A stretch of DNA of 64,000 nucleotides from Streptomyces sp. TLI_235 (GCA_002300355.1 NSGV01000001.1:4650001-4714000); one strand, 5' to 3'; positions 24,768 through 33,981 are shown, counted from the stretch's first letter. Numbers and translations: made by a program. Notes: a model not told the origin generated them from the letters alone.

Positions 24768-27700
24768 TCAGCCCAGCAGGGCGTCGGCCGCGCGCTCCGC
24801 GGCCTTGCCGTCCTCCAGGTCCGTGTACGTCTCACGGAACGCCGCGTACGCGTCGGCGTGCTCCGCCGCGACCCGGTCGACCCGGCCGAGCGCCTCGACG
24901 ACCGCCTCGGAGGTGGCCAGCAGCGGACCGGGGGCGGTCGCCTCGAAGTCGAAGCTGAAGCCGCGCAGGTTGTCCCGGTAGTGCTCCAGGTCGTAGGTGA
25001 AGAAGAGCATCGGCCGGCCGGTGTTCGCGAAGTCGAACATGACCGACGAGTAGTCGGTGACCAGTACGTCCGCGACCAGCAGCAGTTCGGCGACGTCGGG
25101 GTAGGTGGAGACGTCCCAGACGTAGCCGTCGCCCGCCTCGGCGACCTGACCGCACACCATGTCGTGGGCGCGCACCAGCAGCACCTGGTCGTCGCCGAGC
25201 GCGGCCTTCGCCGCCGCCAGGTCCAGCCGCAGGTCGAACTGGTAGCCGTCCTGCGGACGGCGCCGGTCCTCGCGGTAGGTCGGCGCGTACAGCACGACCT
25301 TCTTGCCCTCGGGCAGGCCGAGCCGCTCCCGCACCCGCTCGGCGGTCTTCTCCCGGTCCGCCGCGAACAGCAGGTCGTTGCGCGGGTAGCCGGACTCGAC
25401 GATCTCGCCCTCGAACCGGAAGGCGCGCCGCAGCACCTGGGTCGACCAGCGGTTCGGCGACAGCAGCAGGTTCCACTGCGGCACCTCGCGGTCGAGGTGC
25501 TTCAGGTACTCCGCGTCGGTGAACCAGACCTTCTCGAAGTCGTGGCCGATCCGCTTCAGCGGGGTGCCGTGCCAGGTCTGCAGCACCTTCTGGCCGTCGC
25601 GGCGGACGAAGAAGTCGGGCAGGTGCGTGCCGGTGACGACGTACCGCGCGGTGGCCAGCGCCTCGAACCACTCCGGGCTCCACTGCCGGACCGCCTCGGC
25701 GGTCTGCGGCAGGTCGGCCTGCAGGTCGTCCGAGGTCCACAGGTGGCGCACCGGGGTGTTGCGCCGGACGAGCTCCTCGTGGATCGCCCGGGCCGAGTCC
25801 GCGTACCGGCTGCCGAGCGGACCGATGTACAGCACCGCGTCGGTCAGCGGGCGGCGCTGCAGCTCGGGGAAGGCGTGCCGGTGCTTGCGCTGGGTGTAGC
25901 CGCTGCGCTCCTCCGGCAGCAGCGCCTGGTGCGCCTCCAGCGACAGGCCGTCGTGGCCGCGCCGCTCCAGGGTGATCCGCTTGCCGCGGGCCTCGACCTC
26001 CAGCGGCAGCGCGCCGTGGCAGGCCTGGGCGAGCAGCGCCGGCGGGAACAGGGCGTCGGCGGCGGCGCCGACCGGACGGAAGAACACCTGCCAGGTGCCC
26101 ATGGCGAGCGGCACCTGACCGGCGAACGAGGCGGTCGGCACGGCCGGCAGCGCGGCCTTGAACCGGCCGTCGGTGATCTCCACCGGGTACTGGTGCTCCT
26201 CCTCCCGCCAGCTGTGCCGGATCACCAGCTCGTAGCGGTGCGTGCCGCCGAGCGGGAAGGAGCCGCCGACCAGGAAGCCCTCGGTGCCGCTGGCCGCGGT
26301 GATCGACTCGATCACCGGCTGCAGCACCTGGTCGACGAACTGGAGGTAGCCGCTGGGGGAGGGCTTGGTGTAGAGCGTCCGGGTGTCCCCGTCGATCGGC
26401 TGGTCGAGCTGCTCGGGGGCGGCGCGGTCGTCCAGCACGACGGGCACGGTGGTGCCGTCGGCCAGCTCCAGCTCGGTGTCCCAGCGGTCGCGCAGCCGCT
26501 CCGAGGAGGCCGGGTCCAGCGCGGCCCAGGCCTCGCGGACGGCGGTCAGCTCAGCGATCGGGAAGACCGCGGTGAAGGGCACCTCGCGGCCGGCCGGGGC
26601 GCCCAGCTCCAGCGGGAAGTGCAGGTCGCGGTCGGACTCGACGTGCTTCAGGCGCAGCCGCGCCCCCGCCAGGTCGAGCCCGGACACGGCGAGGCCGACC
26701 ACCGTCACGCTGCCGCCGGAGGCGCTCACCTCGGCGGCCCGCACCCGGACCCGCTCGACGCGCAGGTTGAGGTGGTTGTCCTTGAACCAGGGCACGATCC
26801 GCACGTCCTGGTCCACCCACTGGACCGGCGGGTACTCGGCGGAGTCGCTCCAGCCGCCGGAGATCCGGCCCTTGTAGACGCCGCCCTTGCCGACACCGGC
26901 CACCAGGACGCGCCAGGAGCCCTCGCGCCACTCGCCGCGGTGCTTGAAGCGCTTGGCGTCGACGGTGGCGGTGAAACCGGCCCAGTCACAGCTGTACAGG
27001 TCGTGCGGGGAGCTGGCGGTGGCCTCCGGGCTGTACTGCGCCTTGGCGGGCACGGCCAGCACCCGGCGGCCCTTGGCCTCGCGGAGCACCAGCACCCGGA
27101 CCATGTCGGTGCGGTGCTCGACGCCGAGGTGCTCGGGGAAGGCGTGGCCGTTCAGCCGCAGCTTGCCGTCCGTCCAGGTGGCGTCGTAGAGCCGGCTGCG
27201 CATGACGAGCGCGTTGTCCAACCGCAGCACGTCGGCGGGCACACTCTTGCGGCCGCCGCGCAGGAACGGGTAGTCGGCGTAGGCGCGCAGCAGGCCGCGG
27301 GCCGGGGCGGCGCCGTTGCTGTCCTTCTCGAAGCGCATCTGCTCGACGAGCTCGTCCATCCGGCCCTGCAGGGTCAGGTGGTACTTCAGCCGCAGCGGGG
27401 CGCGGAGCTTGCGGATCTGCTCGGGGCCGATGGCGCGCAGCAGCCGGCCGACGCACTCCTGGTAGGCGTCCCGGTAGCCCTGGTCGCCGTCCAGGACGGA
27501 CCAGAAGAACATCGGGATCTCCTCGACGAGGTTGTTCTCGTCGTAGCTGCGCAGGTAGCGCTTGAACTTCGGGTCGGTCTGCTTCAGCAGCCAGGCCCGG
27601 ACGAGCTCCATCGAGGCCACCCGGTCGATGAGGCCCTTGGGGTTGGTCTTCATCTGCGTGATCGACATCTCGCCGACCTCGCGCTCGCGCCAGTGGTAGA

Positions 27701-28316
27701 TCGGCTCGGAGAGCACGTCGACGCTGGTCGCCAGGTAGTGGTGGGGCACGCTCACCGGGGCGTCCTCGTACAGGATGCCCTCGGGGTAGAGGATGTCCGC
27801 GCCGTCGAAGAAGCTGCGGCGGTACACCTTGTTCCACGCGGTGCGGTCGGTGACCAGCGTGGGGATCTCGGTGATGTGCGTCCGCAGCCGGGTCTCCTTG
27901 AACGGCTTGCGGTGGCCGCCCGACTGGTAGTAGCCGACGGCCCGGAAGCGCTGCACGTTGCCGGTGCAGAAGTCCGAGCCGGTCTCGTCGAGGGTGCCGA
28001 TCATCAGCTCGTACGCGCTCGGCGGCAGCGTGTCGTCGCTGTCGACGAAGGCGAGGAACTCGGTGCCGTCGGCGATGTGCCGGTAGCCGGTGTTGCGGGC
28101 CGCGCCGAGGCCCTTGTTCTCCTGCTTGACCAGGCGGAACCGGGCGTCCTTGGCGGCGTAGGCCTCGGCGATCGCGGCGCTGCCGTCCTTGGAACCGTCG
28201 TCGACCATGACGCATTCCAGGTCGGTGAAGGTCTGGGCGGCGATGGAGTCCAGGCACTCCTCGAGGTAGCGCTCGACGTTGTAGATCGGGACGACGACGG
28301 AGAGTCGAGGGGCCAT
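24768..28316 (-). CDS. GT2 glycosyltransferase fused to CDP-glycerol glycerophosphotransferase (TagF-like)
   Basis: 1182 residues from ATG 28316 (a start 17 codons earlier is possible). Residues 1-220 are a GT-A/GT2 domain: RLSVVVPIYNVERYLEECLDS, MVDDGSKDGS, KGLGAARNTG and the metal-binding FVDSDD. A central region of about 600 residues contains helical and beta-rich segments. The last 355 or so residues are a TagF/TagB domain: QTWHGTPLKRIG, GYPRNDLL, LYAPTYREDRR and VTDYSSVMFDFA. It probably builds a poly(glycerol phosphate)-type teichoic acid, adding both sugar and glycerol phosphate at the inner membrane face. TAGGAT at 28380-28385 (minus strand) is a plausible -10. Confidence 0.9.
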   Translation of the reverse strand: MAPRLSVVVPIYNVERYLEECLDSIAAQTFTDLECVMVDDGSKDGSAAIAEAYAAKDARFRLVKQENKGLGAARNTGYRHIADGTEFLAFVDSDDTLPPSAYELMIGTLDETGSDFCTGNVQRFRAVGYYQSGGHRKPFKETRLRTHITEIPTLVTDRTAWNKVYRRSFFDGADILYPEGILYEDAPVSVPHHYLATSVDVLSEPIYHWREREVGEMSITQMKTNPKGLIDRVASMELVRAWLLKQTDPKFKRYLRSYDENNLVEEIPMFFWSVLDGDQGYRDAYQECVGRLLRAIGPEQIRKLRAPLRLKYHLTLQGRMDELVEQMRFEKDSNGAAPARGLLRAYADYPFLRGGRKSVPADVLRLDNALVMRSRLYDATWTDGKLRLNGHAFPEHLGVEHRTDMVRVLVLREAKGRRVLAVPAKAQYSPEATASSPHDLYSCDWAGFTATVDAKRFKHRGEWREGSWRVLVAGVGKGGVYKGRISGGWSDSAEYPPVQWVDQDVRIVPWFKDNHLNLRVERVRVRAAEVSASGGSVTVVGLAVSGLDLAGARLRLKHVESDRDLHFPLELGAPAGREVPFTAVFPIAELTAVREAWAALDPASSERLRDRWDTELELADGTTVPVVLDDRAAPEQLDQPIDGDTRTLYTKPSPSGYLQFVDQVLQPVIESITAASGTEGFLVGGSFPLGGTHRYELVIRHSWREEEHQYPVEITDGRFKAALPAVPTASFAGQVPLAMGTWQVFFRPVGAAADALFPPALLAQACHGALPLEVEARGKRITLERRGHDGLSLEAHQALLPEERSGYTQRKHRHAFPELQRRPLTDAVLYIGPLGSRYADSARAIHEELVRRNTPVRHLWTSDDLQADLPQTAEAVRQWSPEWFEALATARYVVTGTHLPDFFVRRDGQKVLQTWHGTPLKRIGHDFEKVWFTDAEYLKHLDREVPQWNLLLSPNRWSTQVLRRAFRFEGEIVESGYPRNDLLFAADREKTAERVRERLGLPEGKKVVLYAPTYREDRRRPQDGYQFDLRLDLAAAKAALGDDQVLLVRAHDMVCGQVAEAGDGYVWDVSTYPDVAELLLVADVLVTDYSSVMFDFANTGRPMLFFTYDLEHYRDNLRGFSFDFEATAPGPLLATSEAVVEALGRVDRVAAEHADAYAAFRETYTDLEDGKAAERAADALLG

Positions 28317-28420
28317 CGGGCTTGCGGGCCTTTCATCGGGGGCGTCGGGCCGCGGGTGAATCGGCACAGATGTACGGCGATCCTACCGTCCGCGGCCGGG
28401 GCGCCCCCGGCGCGGCCCGC

Positions 28421-29056
28421 TCAGGGGACGAGTCCCACGAGCACGTACTCGTTGTACTTGAAGACCTTCCCGGCCGCCTCGGGGAGCGGGAAGGAGTACG
28501 ACCGGTCGACCACCAGCCCGAACTCCTCCGCGAGCGCGCGCAGCCCGGCGAAGTCCACGAACCGCACGTGCGTCGGGTCCGAGCGGTACCCGGCCGACTG
28601 CGGGGTGATCAGCACGACCCTGCCGCCGGAGCGGATGCTCGGCAGGTAGCTCGCCATCAGCTCCCGGCAGGTCTCCAGGTCGAGGTGCTCCAGTACGTGC
28701 GCGACCAGCATGCTGTCGAAGGCGCCCGGCCGGGAGAGCTCCGGGTCGGCGTCGAACTCGGCCGCGGTGTACGCCTCCAGGCCGCGGGCCCGGGCGGTGG
28801 CCACCGAGGTCTCGTTGTGGTCCACGCCGACGCTGTCCGGGCCGCAGTTCTGCAGGTTCCGCCCGACACCGCAGCCCACGTCCAGCACCCGGCCGAGGCC
28901 GAGCCGGCGCAGGTTCCAGCGGTAGGGCGCCTGGGTGGGCAGCAGCCGCTTGATGCCGGACTGCTCCAGGGTCACCAGACGCTCCGTGTAGGAGGCGTCG
29001 GCGGTGGCGCCGCCGGTGGGGGAACCGGCCTTGGTCGGCTCGCGGTCTTCGGGCAT
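28421..29056 (-). CDS. Class I SAM-dependent methyltransferase
   Basis: 211 residues from ATG 29056 with AAGAGG upstream. SAM-binding motif I VLDVGCGVGRNL (about 57-68), acidic motif II VGVDHNE, and a VAHVLEHLDLE post-motif typical of UbiE/Methyltransf_11-like enzymes. The YTERLVTLEQSGIKRLL opening resembles methyltransferases in sugar or glycan clusters. It may methylate a component of the wall polymer made by adjacent gene products; the substrate is unknown. The GT2-TagF gene follows on the same strand about 100 bp downstream. Confidence 0.85.
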   Translation of the reverse strand: MPEDREPTKAGSPTGGATADASYTERLVTLEQSGIKRLLPTQAPYRWNLRRLGLGRVLDVGCGVGRNLQNCGPDSVGVDHNETSVATARARGLEAYTAAEFDADPELSRPGAFDSMLVAHVLEHLDLETCRELMASYLPSIRSGGRVVLITPQSAGYRSDPTHVRFVDFAGLRALAEEFGLVVDRSYSFPLPEAAGKVFKYNEYVLVGLVP

Positions 29057-29277
29057 GGTCGGCCTCTTGGGGGATCGGGCGGTGCGCGGGCGGCGGACAC
29101 CCGTGCGCGCGGGGGGCGACCCGATCGTACGGCCACGGGCCCGGGCACGTCCGGCCGGACGGGGGGTGCGCGGGCCGGGCCGCGGCGGCTACTCTGCCGC
29201 TGGCCGCGCGCCGGTTCCGGGGCGAGACCCGTCCGGAGATCACGGTCGACTGAGCGCCCCCTTAGAATGAGCTGCAA

Positions 29278-30420
29278 ATGCCCCGCTTCAGCGTGATCGT
29301 CCCCGTCTACCAGGTCGAGGAGTACCTGGCCGAGTGTCTCGACTCGGTGCTGTCCCAGTCGTGCGCGGACTTCGAGCTCCTCGCCGTCGACGACCGCTCA
29401 CCGGACGGCTGCGGGGCGATGCTGGACGAGGCCGCCGGACGGGACGCCCGCATCCGGGTGCTCCACCTCGACGAGAACGTCGGCCTCGGCCGCGCCCGCA
29501 ACGCCGGCCTCGCCGTCGCCACCGGCGACTACGTGATCTTCCTGGACAGCGACGACACGCTCACCCCCGGCCTGCTGCAGGCGATCGACGAGCGGCTGAC
29601 GGCCTGCGAGGACCCGGACATCCTGGTCTACGACTACGCGCGCACCTACTGGGACGGCCGCGTGGCGCGCTCCAACTCCGCGCCGCTGTTCGCCCGTTCC
29701 GGCCCCGACGTGTTCGACCTCGACGGCCGCCCGGACCTCCTCGACCTGCTCATGGTGGTCTGGAACAAGGCCTACCGCCGCGACTGGATCGCCGCCGAGG
29801 GCCTCACCTTCCCCGCCGGGTACTACGAGGACACCCCGTGGACCTTTCCGGCGCTGCTCGCCGCCGCGCGGATGACGATGCTCGACCAGGTCGGCGTCCA
29901 CTACCGCCAGCGCAAGCAGGGCGGCAACATACTCGCCACCGTCAGCCGGAAGCACTTCGACATCTTCGACCAGTACGACCTGGTCTTCGCCTTCCTCGAC
30001 CGGCGCCCCGACCTCGACCGCTGGCGGCCGGTGGTCTTCGCCCGGATGGTGCACCACCTCAACACCGTGGTCAGCCGCCCGGACCGGGTGCCGCCCGGCG
30101 ACCGCCGCGAGTTCTTCCGCCGCGCCGCCCGGCACTGCGCCCGGCTCCGTCCGACCGGCTACCGGCCCGCCGCCGGCGCCGAGGGCGTGCGCACCGAACT
30201 GCTCAGCCACGGCCACTACCTCACCTACCAGAGCGTCCGCGCGCTCGCCCGGACCCGGCAGCTCGCCGCCCGCGCGGCCCGCCGGGCCAGGCGCGCCGCC
30301 AGCATCCGCGACGTCACCCCGGCGCAGGCCCGCCCCGCGTCCCCGCCGGCCGCCGCCCCGCAGCCCGCGGCCCGGGCCGACGGCACCGCCTCCGACGTCG
30401 GTACGTCCACCGGCTCCTGA
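29278..30420 (+). CDS. Family 2 glycosyltransferase
   Basis: 380 residues from ATG 29278. GT2 fold with RFSVIVPVYQVEEYLAECLDS, AVDDRSPDG, VGLGRARNAG and the metal-binding FLDSDDT (about 92-98); WNKAYRR and GYYEDTPWTFPALLAA match acceptor-side segments of teichoic-acid-associated GT2 enzymes and parallel the GT2 half of the divergent fusion protein. The last 60 residues are basic then Pro/Ala-rich, perhaps membrane-associating. No Shine-Dalgarno; TAGAAT at 29263-29268 is 9 bases before the ATG, consistent with a leaderless mRNA. Confidence 0.88.
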   Translation: MPRFSVIVPVYQVEEYLAECLDSVLSQSCADFELLAVDDRSPDGCGAMLDEAAGRDARIRVLHLDENVGLGRARNAGLAVATGDYVIFLDSDDTLTPGLLQAIDERLTACEDPDILVYDYARTYWDGRVARSNSAPLFARSGPDVFDLDGRPDLLDLLMVVWNKAYRRDWIAAEGLTFPAGYYEDTPWTFPALLAAARMTMLDQVGVHYRQRKQGGNILATVSRKHFDIFDQYDLVFAFLDRRPDLDRWRPVVFARMVHHLNTVVSRPDRVPPGDRREFFRRAARHCARLRPTGYRPAAGAEGVRTELLSHGHYLTYQSVRALARTRQLAARAARRARRAASIRDVTPAQARPASPPAAAPQPAARADGTASDVGTSTGS

Positions 30421-30436
30421 CCGCCCGTCCGCTGCC

Positions 30437-30453
30437 CTCCGCGGTACGCGGAG
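30437..30453 (+). terminator. Weak hairpin after GT2 gene
   Basis: Perfect 7-bp inverted repeat CTCCGCG/CGCGGAG with a 3-base loop, 17 bases after the stop. Short for a terminator; low confidence. Confidence 0.3.
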
Positions 30454-30577
30454 CGGCGCTGTAGGCCACGCAGGGACAGCCCGCCCGGCGCGCCGATGTG
30501 CTCGGTCGCCCGGGTCGCCGATCACGGTATACAGGATCGGTCGTCGCTCGTTCAGGTGATCCCGATGGGGTGGGCCC

Positions 30578-31489
30578 GTGGACTTCCTCACCCGTCTCCC
30601 GGTCGTCGGACCGCTGGTGGCCCGCCTGATGCGCAGCCGCGCCTGGCAGGCCTACCAGCTGTTCACCGACACCCAGGGCAACCGGCTGGCTGGCGCGGTG
30701 ACCTTCTTCGGCTTCCTCGCGCTCTTCCCGCTGCTCACCGTGGGCCTGGCGATCGCCGCCGCCACCCTCTCGCAGTCCCAAGTCGACGAGCTCCAGAAGG
30801 ACATCGCCGACCAGGCCTCCGGCCTCTCCGACGCGATCGACCTGAACTCCCTGGTGGACAACGCGGCCACGGTCGGCGTGATCAGCGGCGTCCTGCTGCT
30901 GATCTCCGGACTGGGATGGGTGGAGACCATGCGCGGCTCGATCCGCGCGATCTGGCGGCTGCCCCAGGACCCGGGCAAGGTCCTCGTCCGCAAGGCCTGG
31001 GACTGCGTGGTGCTGCTCGGCCTCGGCGTGGTCTGCCTGCTCTCGCTCGGCGCCTCGGCCGGCGCCACCACCCTCGCCCGGCGGCTCGCCGACGCGATCG
31101 GGCTCAGCGGCGGCGCCGGCCGCGCGGTCCTGACCGTGGCCGGCTTCGTCATCGCCGTCGGCGCCGACCTGCTGCTCTTCGCCTACCTCCTGGCGCCCTT
31201 CCCGCGGATCACCGACCAGACCCGCCGCGCCCTGTTCGGCGGTGCGCTGATCGGTGCGGTCGGCTTCGAGGTGCTCAAGGTGGCGCTCTCCTCCTATCTG
31301 GGCTCGGTCGCCGGCCGCAGCATCTACGGCGCCTTCGGCGTCCCGGTCGCCCTGCTGCTGTGGATCGACTTCGTCGCCCGGCTGCTGCTGTACTGCGCCG
31401 CCTGGACCGCCCTCGCCGACCCGGCGGCCGCCCGGATGCGCGCACACGAACAGGGCCGCAGGCTGATCGAAGCGTCAGCCGAGAAGTGA
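30578..31489 (+). CDS. YihY/BrkB family inner-membrane protein
   Basis: 303 residues from GTG 30578 with a G-rich stretch upstream and TATACA at 30528-30533 as a likely -10. YihY/virulence factor BrkB family: GNRLAGAVTFFGFLALFPLLTVGLA first helix, GLGWVETMRGSIRAIWRL, then helices ending YGAFGVPVALLLWIDFVARLLLYCAAW. About six membrane segments. Once annotated as RNase BN by mistake; the true role is unknown, possibly transport or envelope stress. Lies at the edge of the surface-glycan block. Confidence 0.88.
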   Translation: MDFLTRLPVVGPLVARLMRSRAWQAYQLFTDTQGNRLAGAVTFFGFLALFPLLTVGLAIAAATLSQSQVDELQKDIADQASGLSDAIDLNSLVDNAATVGVISGVLLLISGLGWVETMRGSIRAIWRLPQDPGKVLVRKAWDCVVLLGLGVVCLLSLGASAGATTLARRLADAIGLSGGAGRAVLTVAGFVIAVGADLLLFAYLLAPFPRITDQTRRALFGGALIGAVGFEVLKVALSSYLGSVAGRSIYGAFGVPVALLLWIDFVARLLLYCAAWTALADPAAARMRAHEQGRRLIEASAEK

Positions 31490-31514
31490 GATCGCGCCCC
31501 TGTCGGGCACACTC

Positions 31515-31536
31515 GGACGTGACTAGGATCACGTCC
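31515..31536. promoter_or_regulatory. Inverted repeat over a -10 box (Crp-like operator candidate)
   Basis: GGACGTGA-N6-TCACGTCC, perfect 8-bp arms, with TAGGAT (31524-31529) in the centre as a probable -10 of the methyltransferase gene. The inner GTG-N8-CAC departs from the Streptomyces Crp consensus GTG-N6-GNCAC at one position. It could instead be a small terminator for the YihY gene, which ends 26 bases before. Confidence 0.45.
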
Positions 31537-31636
31537 TACGTCTCATCCGGTTCTCATCCGGCTGTCGTCCGGCACACCCCCGCCGGCGGGAGCCACGCAT
31601 TGCGACACCCCGTCCGCCGCACCCCTGGAGCACCAC

Positions 31637-32518
31637 GTGACCAGCGCAGACACCGCCACCGCCGCCCCCGTCCCGCGCACGCCGGACGACGTGCCCGGTT
31701 GGTTCTGGAAGGCGGACCAGGAGATCTTCGGCTGGCTGCTGAGCCGCCAGACCGCCGCTGGCACCAGCGGCGACCTGCTGGAGCTCGGCGCCTACCTCGG
31801 CCGCAGCGCCGTCGTCCTCGGCCGGTACCTGCAGCCCGGCGAGACCTTCACGGTCTGCGACCTCTTCGACTCCGACGCCCCCGACGCGGAGAACTCGGCC
31901 GAGATGGACATGTCCTACCGCAAGTCACTCACCCGGCAGGCCTTCGAAACCAACTACCTCGCCTTCCACGAGGAACTGCCGGTGATCGTCCAGGCCCCCA
32001 CCTCGGTCCTCGCCGACGGCCGCGTTCCGGCCGGCTCCTGCCGCTTCGTCCACGTCGACGCCTCGCACCTGTACGAGCACGTGGCGGGCGACGCGCTGGT
32101 CGCCCGGGACGTCCTCGCCAAGGACGGCGTGGTCGCCTTCGACGACTACCGCGCCCCGCACACCCCCGGCGTGGCCGCCGCCGTCTGGGAGGCGGTCTTC
32201 AACCTCGGCCTCAAGCCCGTCTGCCTCACCCCGGAGAAGTTCTACGGCACCTGGGGCGACGCCGCGGCCGTCCAGAAGGACCTGCTGGCCCGCGACTGGC
32301 GTGGCGAGGGCTTCCGGATGGACGACGAGCAGATCGCCGGCCACACCTGCTACCGGCTCGCCTTCGACGGCCCCCAGCCGGACGGCGCCCCGCAGGTCCG
32401 TCCGGCCGCACCGCAGCGTTCCACGGCGCGGCGGATCGCCATCGACGTCCTGCCGCCGTTCGCCACCCGGGCCGCCCGCAGGGCCATGCGCGCCGCCCGC
32501 GCCCGCGGCGTCCGCTGA
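31637..32518 (+). CDS. Class I SAM-dependent methyltransferase
   Basis: 293 residues from GTG 31637. LLELGAYLGRSAVVLGRYL is motif I, TVCDLFDSD motif II, and FVHVDASHLYEHVAGD with FDDYRAPHTPGVAAAV matches the Methyltransf_24/TylF-like family that often methylates sugars or small molecules. The last 40 residues are Arg/Ala-rich. It stands alone behind a promoter with a palindrome; the acceptor is unknown, but association with surface-polymer enzymes to its left is suggestive. Confidence 0.82.
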   Translation: MTSADTATAAPVPRTPDDVPGWFWKADQEIFGWLLSRQTAAGTSGDLLELGAYLGRSAVVLGRYLQPGETFTVCDLFDSDAPDAENSAEMDMSYRKSLTRQAFETNYLAFHEELPVIVQAPTSVLADGRVPAGSCRFVHVDASHLYEHVAGDALVARDVLAKDGVVAFDDYRAPHTPGVAAAVWEAVFNLGLKPVCLTPEKFYGTWGDAAAVQKDLLARDWRGEGFRMDDEQIAGHTCYRLAFDGPQPDGAPQVRPAAPQRSTARRIAIDVLPPFATRAARRAMRAARARGVR

Positions 32519-32570
32519 CCTCCTCGGCCTCGTCCCCGGCGCGGCGACCCGAGGCCGCCCGCCGGCCGGC

Positions 32571-33854
32571 TCAGCGTCGCCGGGCCGCCGTCGCGGAGCC
32601 CGCCCAACGGCGCAGGGCGGGCCGCAGCGACAGCCGCCCGGCCCGGTCCCGGCGCAGCCGCAGGGCCGCCGCCAGCGCTGCCGCCGCGCACAGCCCCGCG
32701 GCCAGCATCCCCACCGTGCCGCCCGTCCGCCGGGCGTGCTCCTCCTGCCGCTCGGCCGCCGGGGCGGCCACCGGAGGTGCGGCGGGCACCGACCGCGGTG
32801 GGCTCGGCGAGGCGGAGGGCACGGTGTCCGGCACCGGATTGGGCTTCGGCTCGGCCGTCGGGGCCACCTGAACCGCCGAGGTGTCCTCGGCCAGCTCGCC
32901 CACCGGGCTGACCCGGTCGGCGGCGGAGAACCCCCAGTCGAGCAGGGCCGCCGCCTCGTCGTACACCTTCTGGTAGGTCGACGTGTGCATCACCGTGACG
33001 AGCAGCAGCCGGCCGTCCCGTTCGGCCGCCCCGGTGAAGGTCGACCCGGCGTTGGTCGTGTAGCCGTTCTTCACCCCGATCAGGCCCGGGTACCTGCCCA
33101 GCAGCCGGTCGGTGTTCGCGATCCCGAAGCTCCCGCGCTGACCGGTGTTCCGGTCCACCGCGCCGGGGAACTGCGCGTCCCGGGTCGAGCAGTACGACCG
33201 GAAGTCCGGATTGCGCAGCCCCGCGCGGGCGAACAGCGTCAGGTCGTACGCCGAGGAGACCTGGCCGTCCTGGTCGTAGCCGTCCGGGGTGACCACATGG
33301 GTGTCGTGCGCCTGCAGCGCGTCCGCCCGCGCCTGCATCTGGGTGACGGTGCGCTCGATGCCGCCGTTCATGTGGGCCAGCACGTGCACCGCGTCGTTGC
33401 CCGAGCTCAGGAAGACACCGCGCCACAGGTCCTCCACCTTGTAGTCGAGGTCCTCCTTGATCCCGACCAGGCTGCTGCCCGCCCCCAGCCCGGTCAGCTC
33501 CTCCGGGGCGACCCGGTGCACGGCCTCCCGGTCCAGCTTGGGCAGCACCGTGTCGGCGAACAGCATCTTCAGCGTGGACGCCGGCGGCAGCGTGGCGTGC
33601 GCGTTGTACGAGGCCAGCACCTCGCCCGAGGTGCCGTCCGCGACCAGCCAGGACCGGGCGGTGAGACCGCCGGGCAGGTCCGGCGCACCGGACTCCGGGG
33701 CGACCTGCACCCCCGGCCGGGCCAGCCGCTCGCCGCCGACCACCTCCGCGGCGGCCCGCGGCCGGGCGGCCGCGGCCGAGGCCGGAGCGAGGGCGAACAG
33801 GCCGGCGGCGGATGCGGCGGCACATCGGAGCGCGAGGTGACGGTCGATCAGCAT
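32571..33854 (-). CDS. D-alanyl-D-alanine carboxypeptidase (peptidase S11)
   Basis: 427 residues from ATG 33854. A signal peptide (LALRCAAASAAGLFALAPASAAA) precedes the S11 domain with PPASTLKMLFA (SxxK), LSSGNDAV (SxN) and VGVKNGYTT where KTG is usual. A Pro-rich linker (about 340-385) and one C-terminal helix (GMLAAGLCAAAALAAAL) followed by basic residues anchor it on the outer face of the membrane. It would trim the terminal D-Ala of peptidoglycan stems. KNGY in place of KTG is noteworthy but, from memory, not unique among actinobacterial S11 enzymes. Divergent from a small membrane protein gene. Confidence 0.9.
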   Translation of the reverse strand: MLIDRHLALRCAAASAAGLFALAPASAAAARPRAAAEVVGGERLARPGVQVAPESGAPDLPGGLTARSWLVADGTSGEVLASYNAHATLPPASTLKMLFADTVLPKLDREAVHRVAPEELTGLGAGSSLVGIKEDLDYKVEDLWRGVFLSSGNDAVHVLAHMNGGIERTVTQMQARADALQAHDTHVVTPDGYDQDGQVSSAYDLTLFARAGLRNPDFRSYCSTRDAQFPGAVDRNTGQRGSFGIANTDRLLGRYPGLIGVKNGYTTNAGSTFTGAAERDGRLLLVTVMHTSTYQKVYDEAAALLDWGFSAADRVSPVGELAEDTSAVQVAPTAEPKPNPVPDTVPSASPSPPRSVPAAPPVAAPAAERQEEHARRTGGTVGMLAAGLCAAAALAAALRLRRDRAGRLSLRPALRRWAGSATAARRR

Positions 33855-33981
33855 TTCCGGAACGTACCCGCACGGCCCCGCCCCGCCGACCCGTCGCCGC
33901 CGACTCCCCCCGAACGGATGCGCCCGGCCGGGCTGCGCATACTGGACGTGCAGCAGCTCCGACGCCCGTGAAGGACCCTTG

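Noticed and set aside
24600..28649. A 1349-codon plus-strand frame
   Set aside because: Antisense shadow of the GT2-TagF gene; Val/Gly/Arg/Asp-rich with no domain, and the opposite strand encodes clear conserved motifs.
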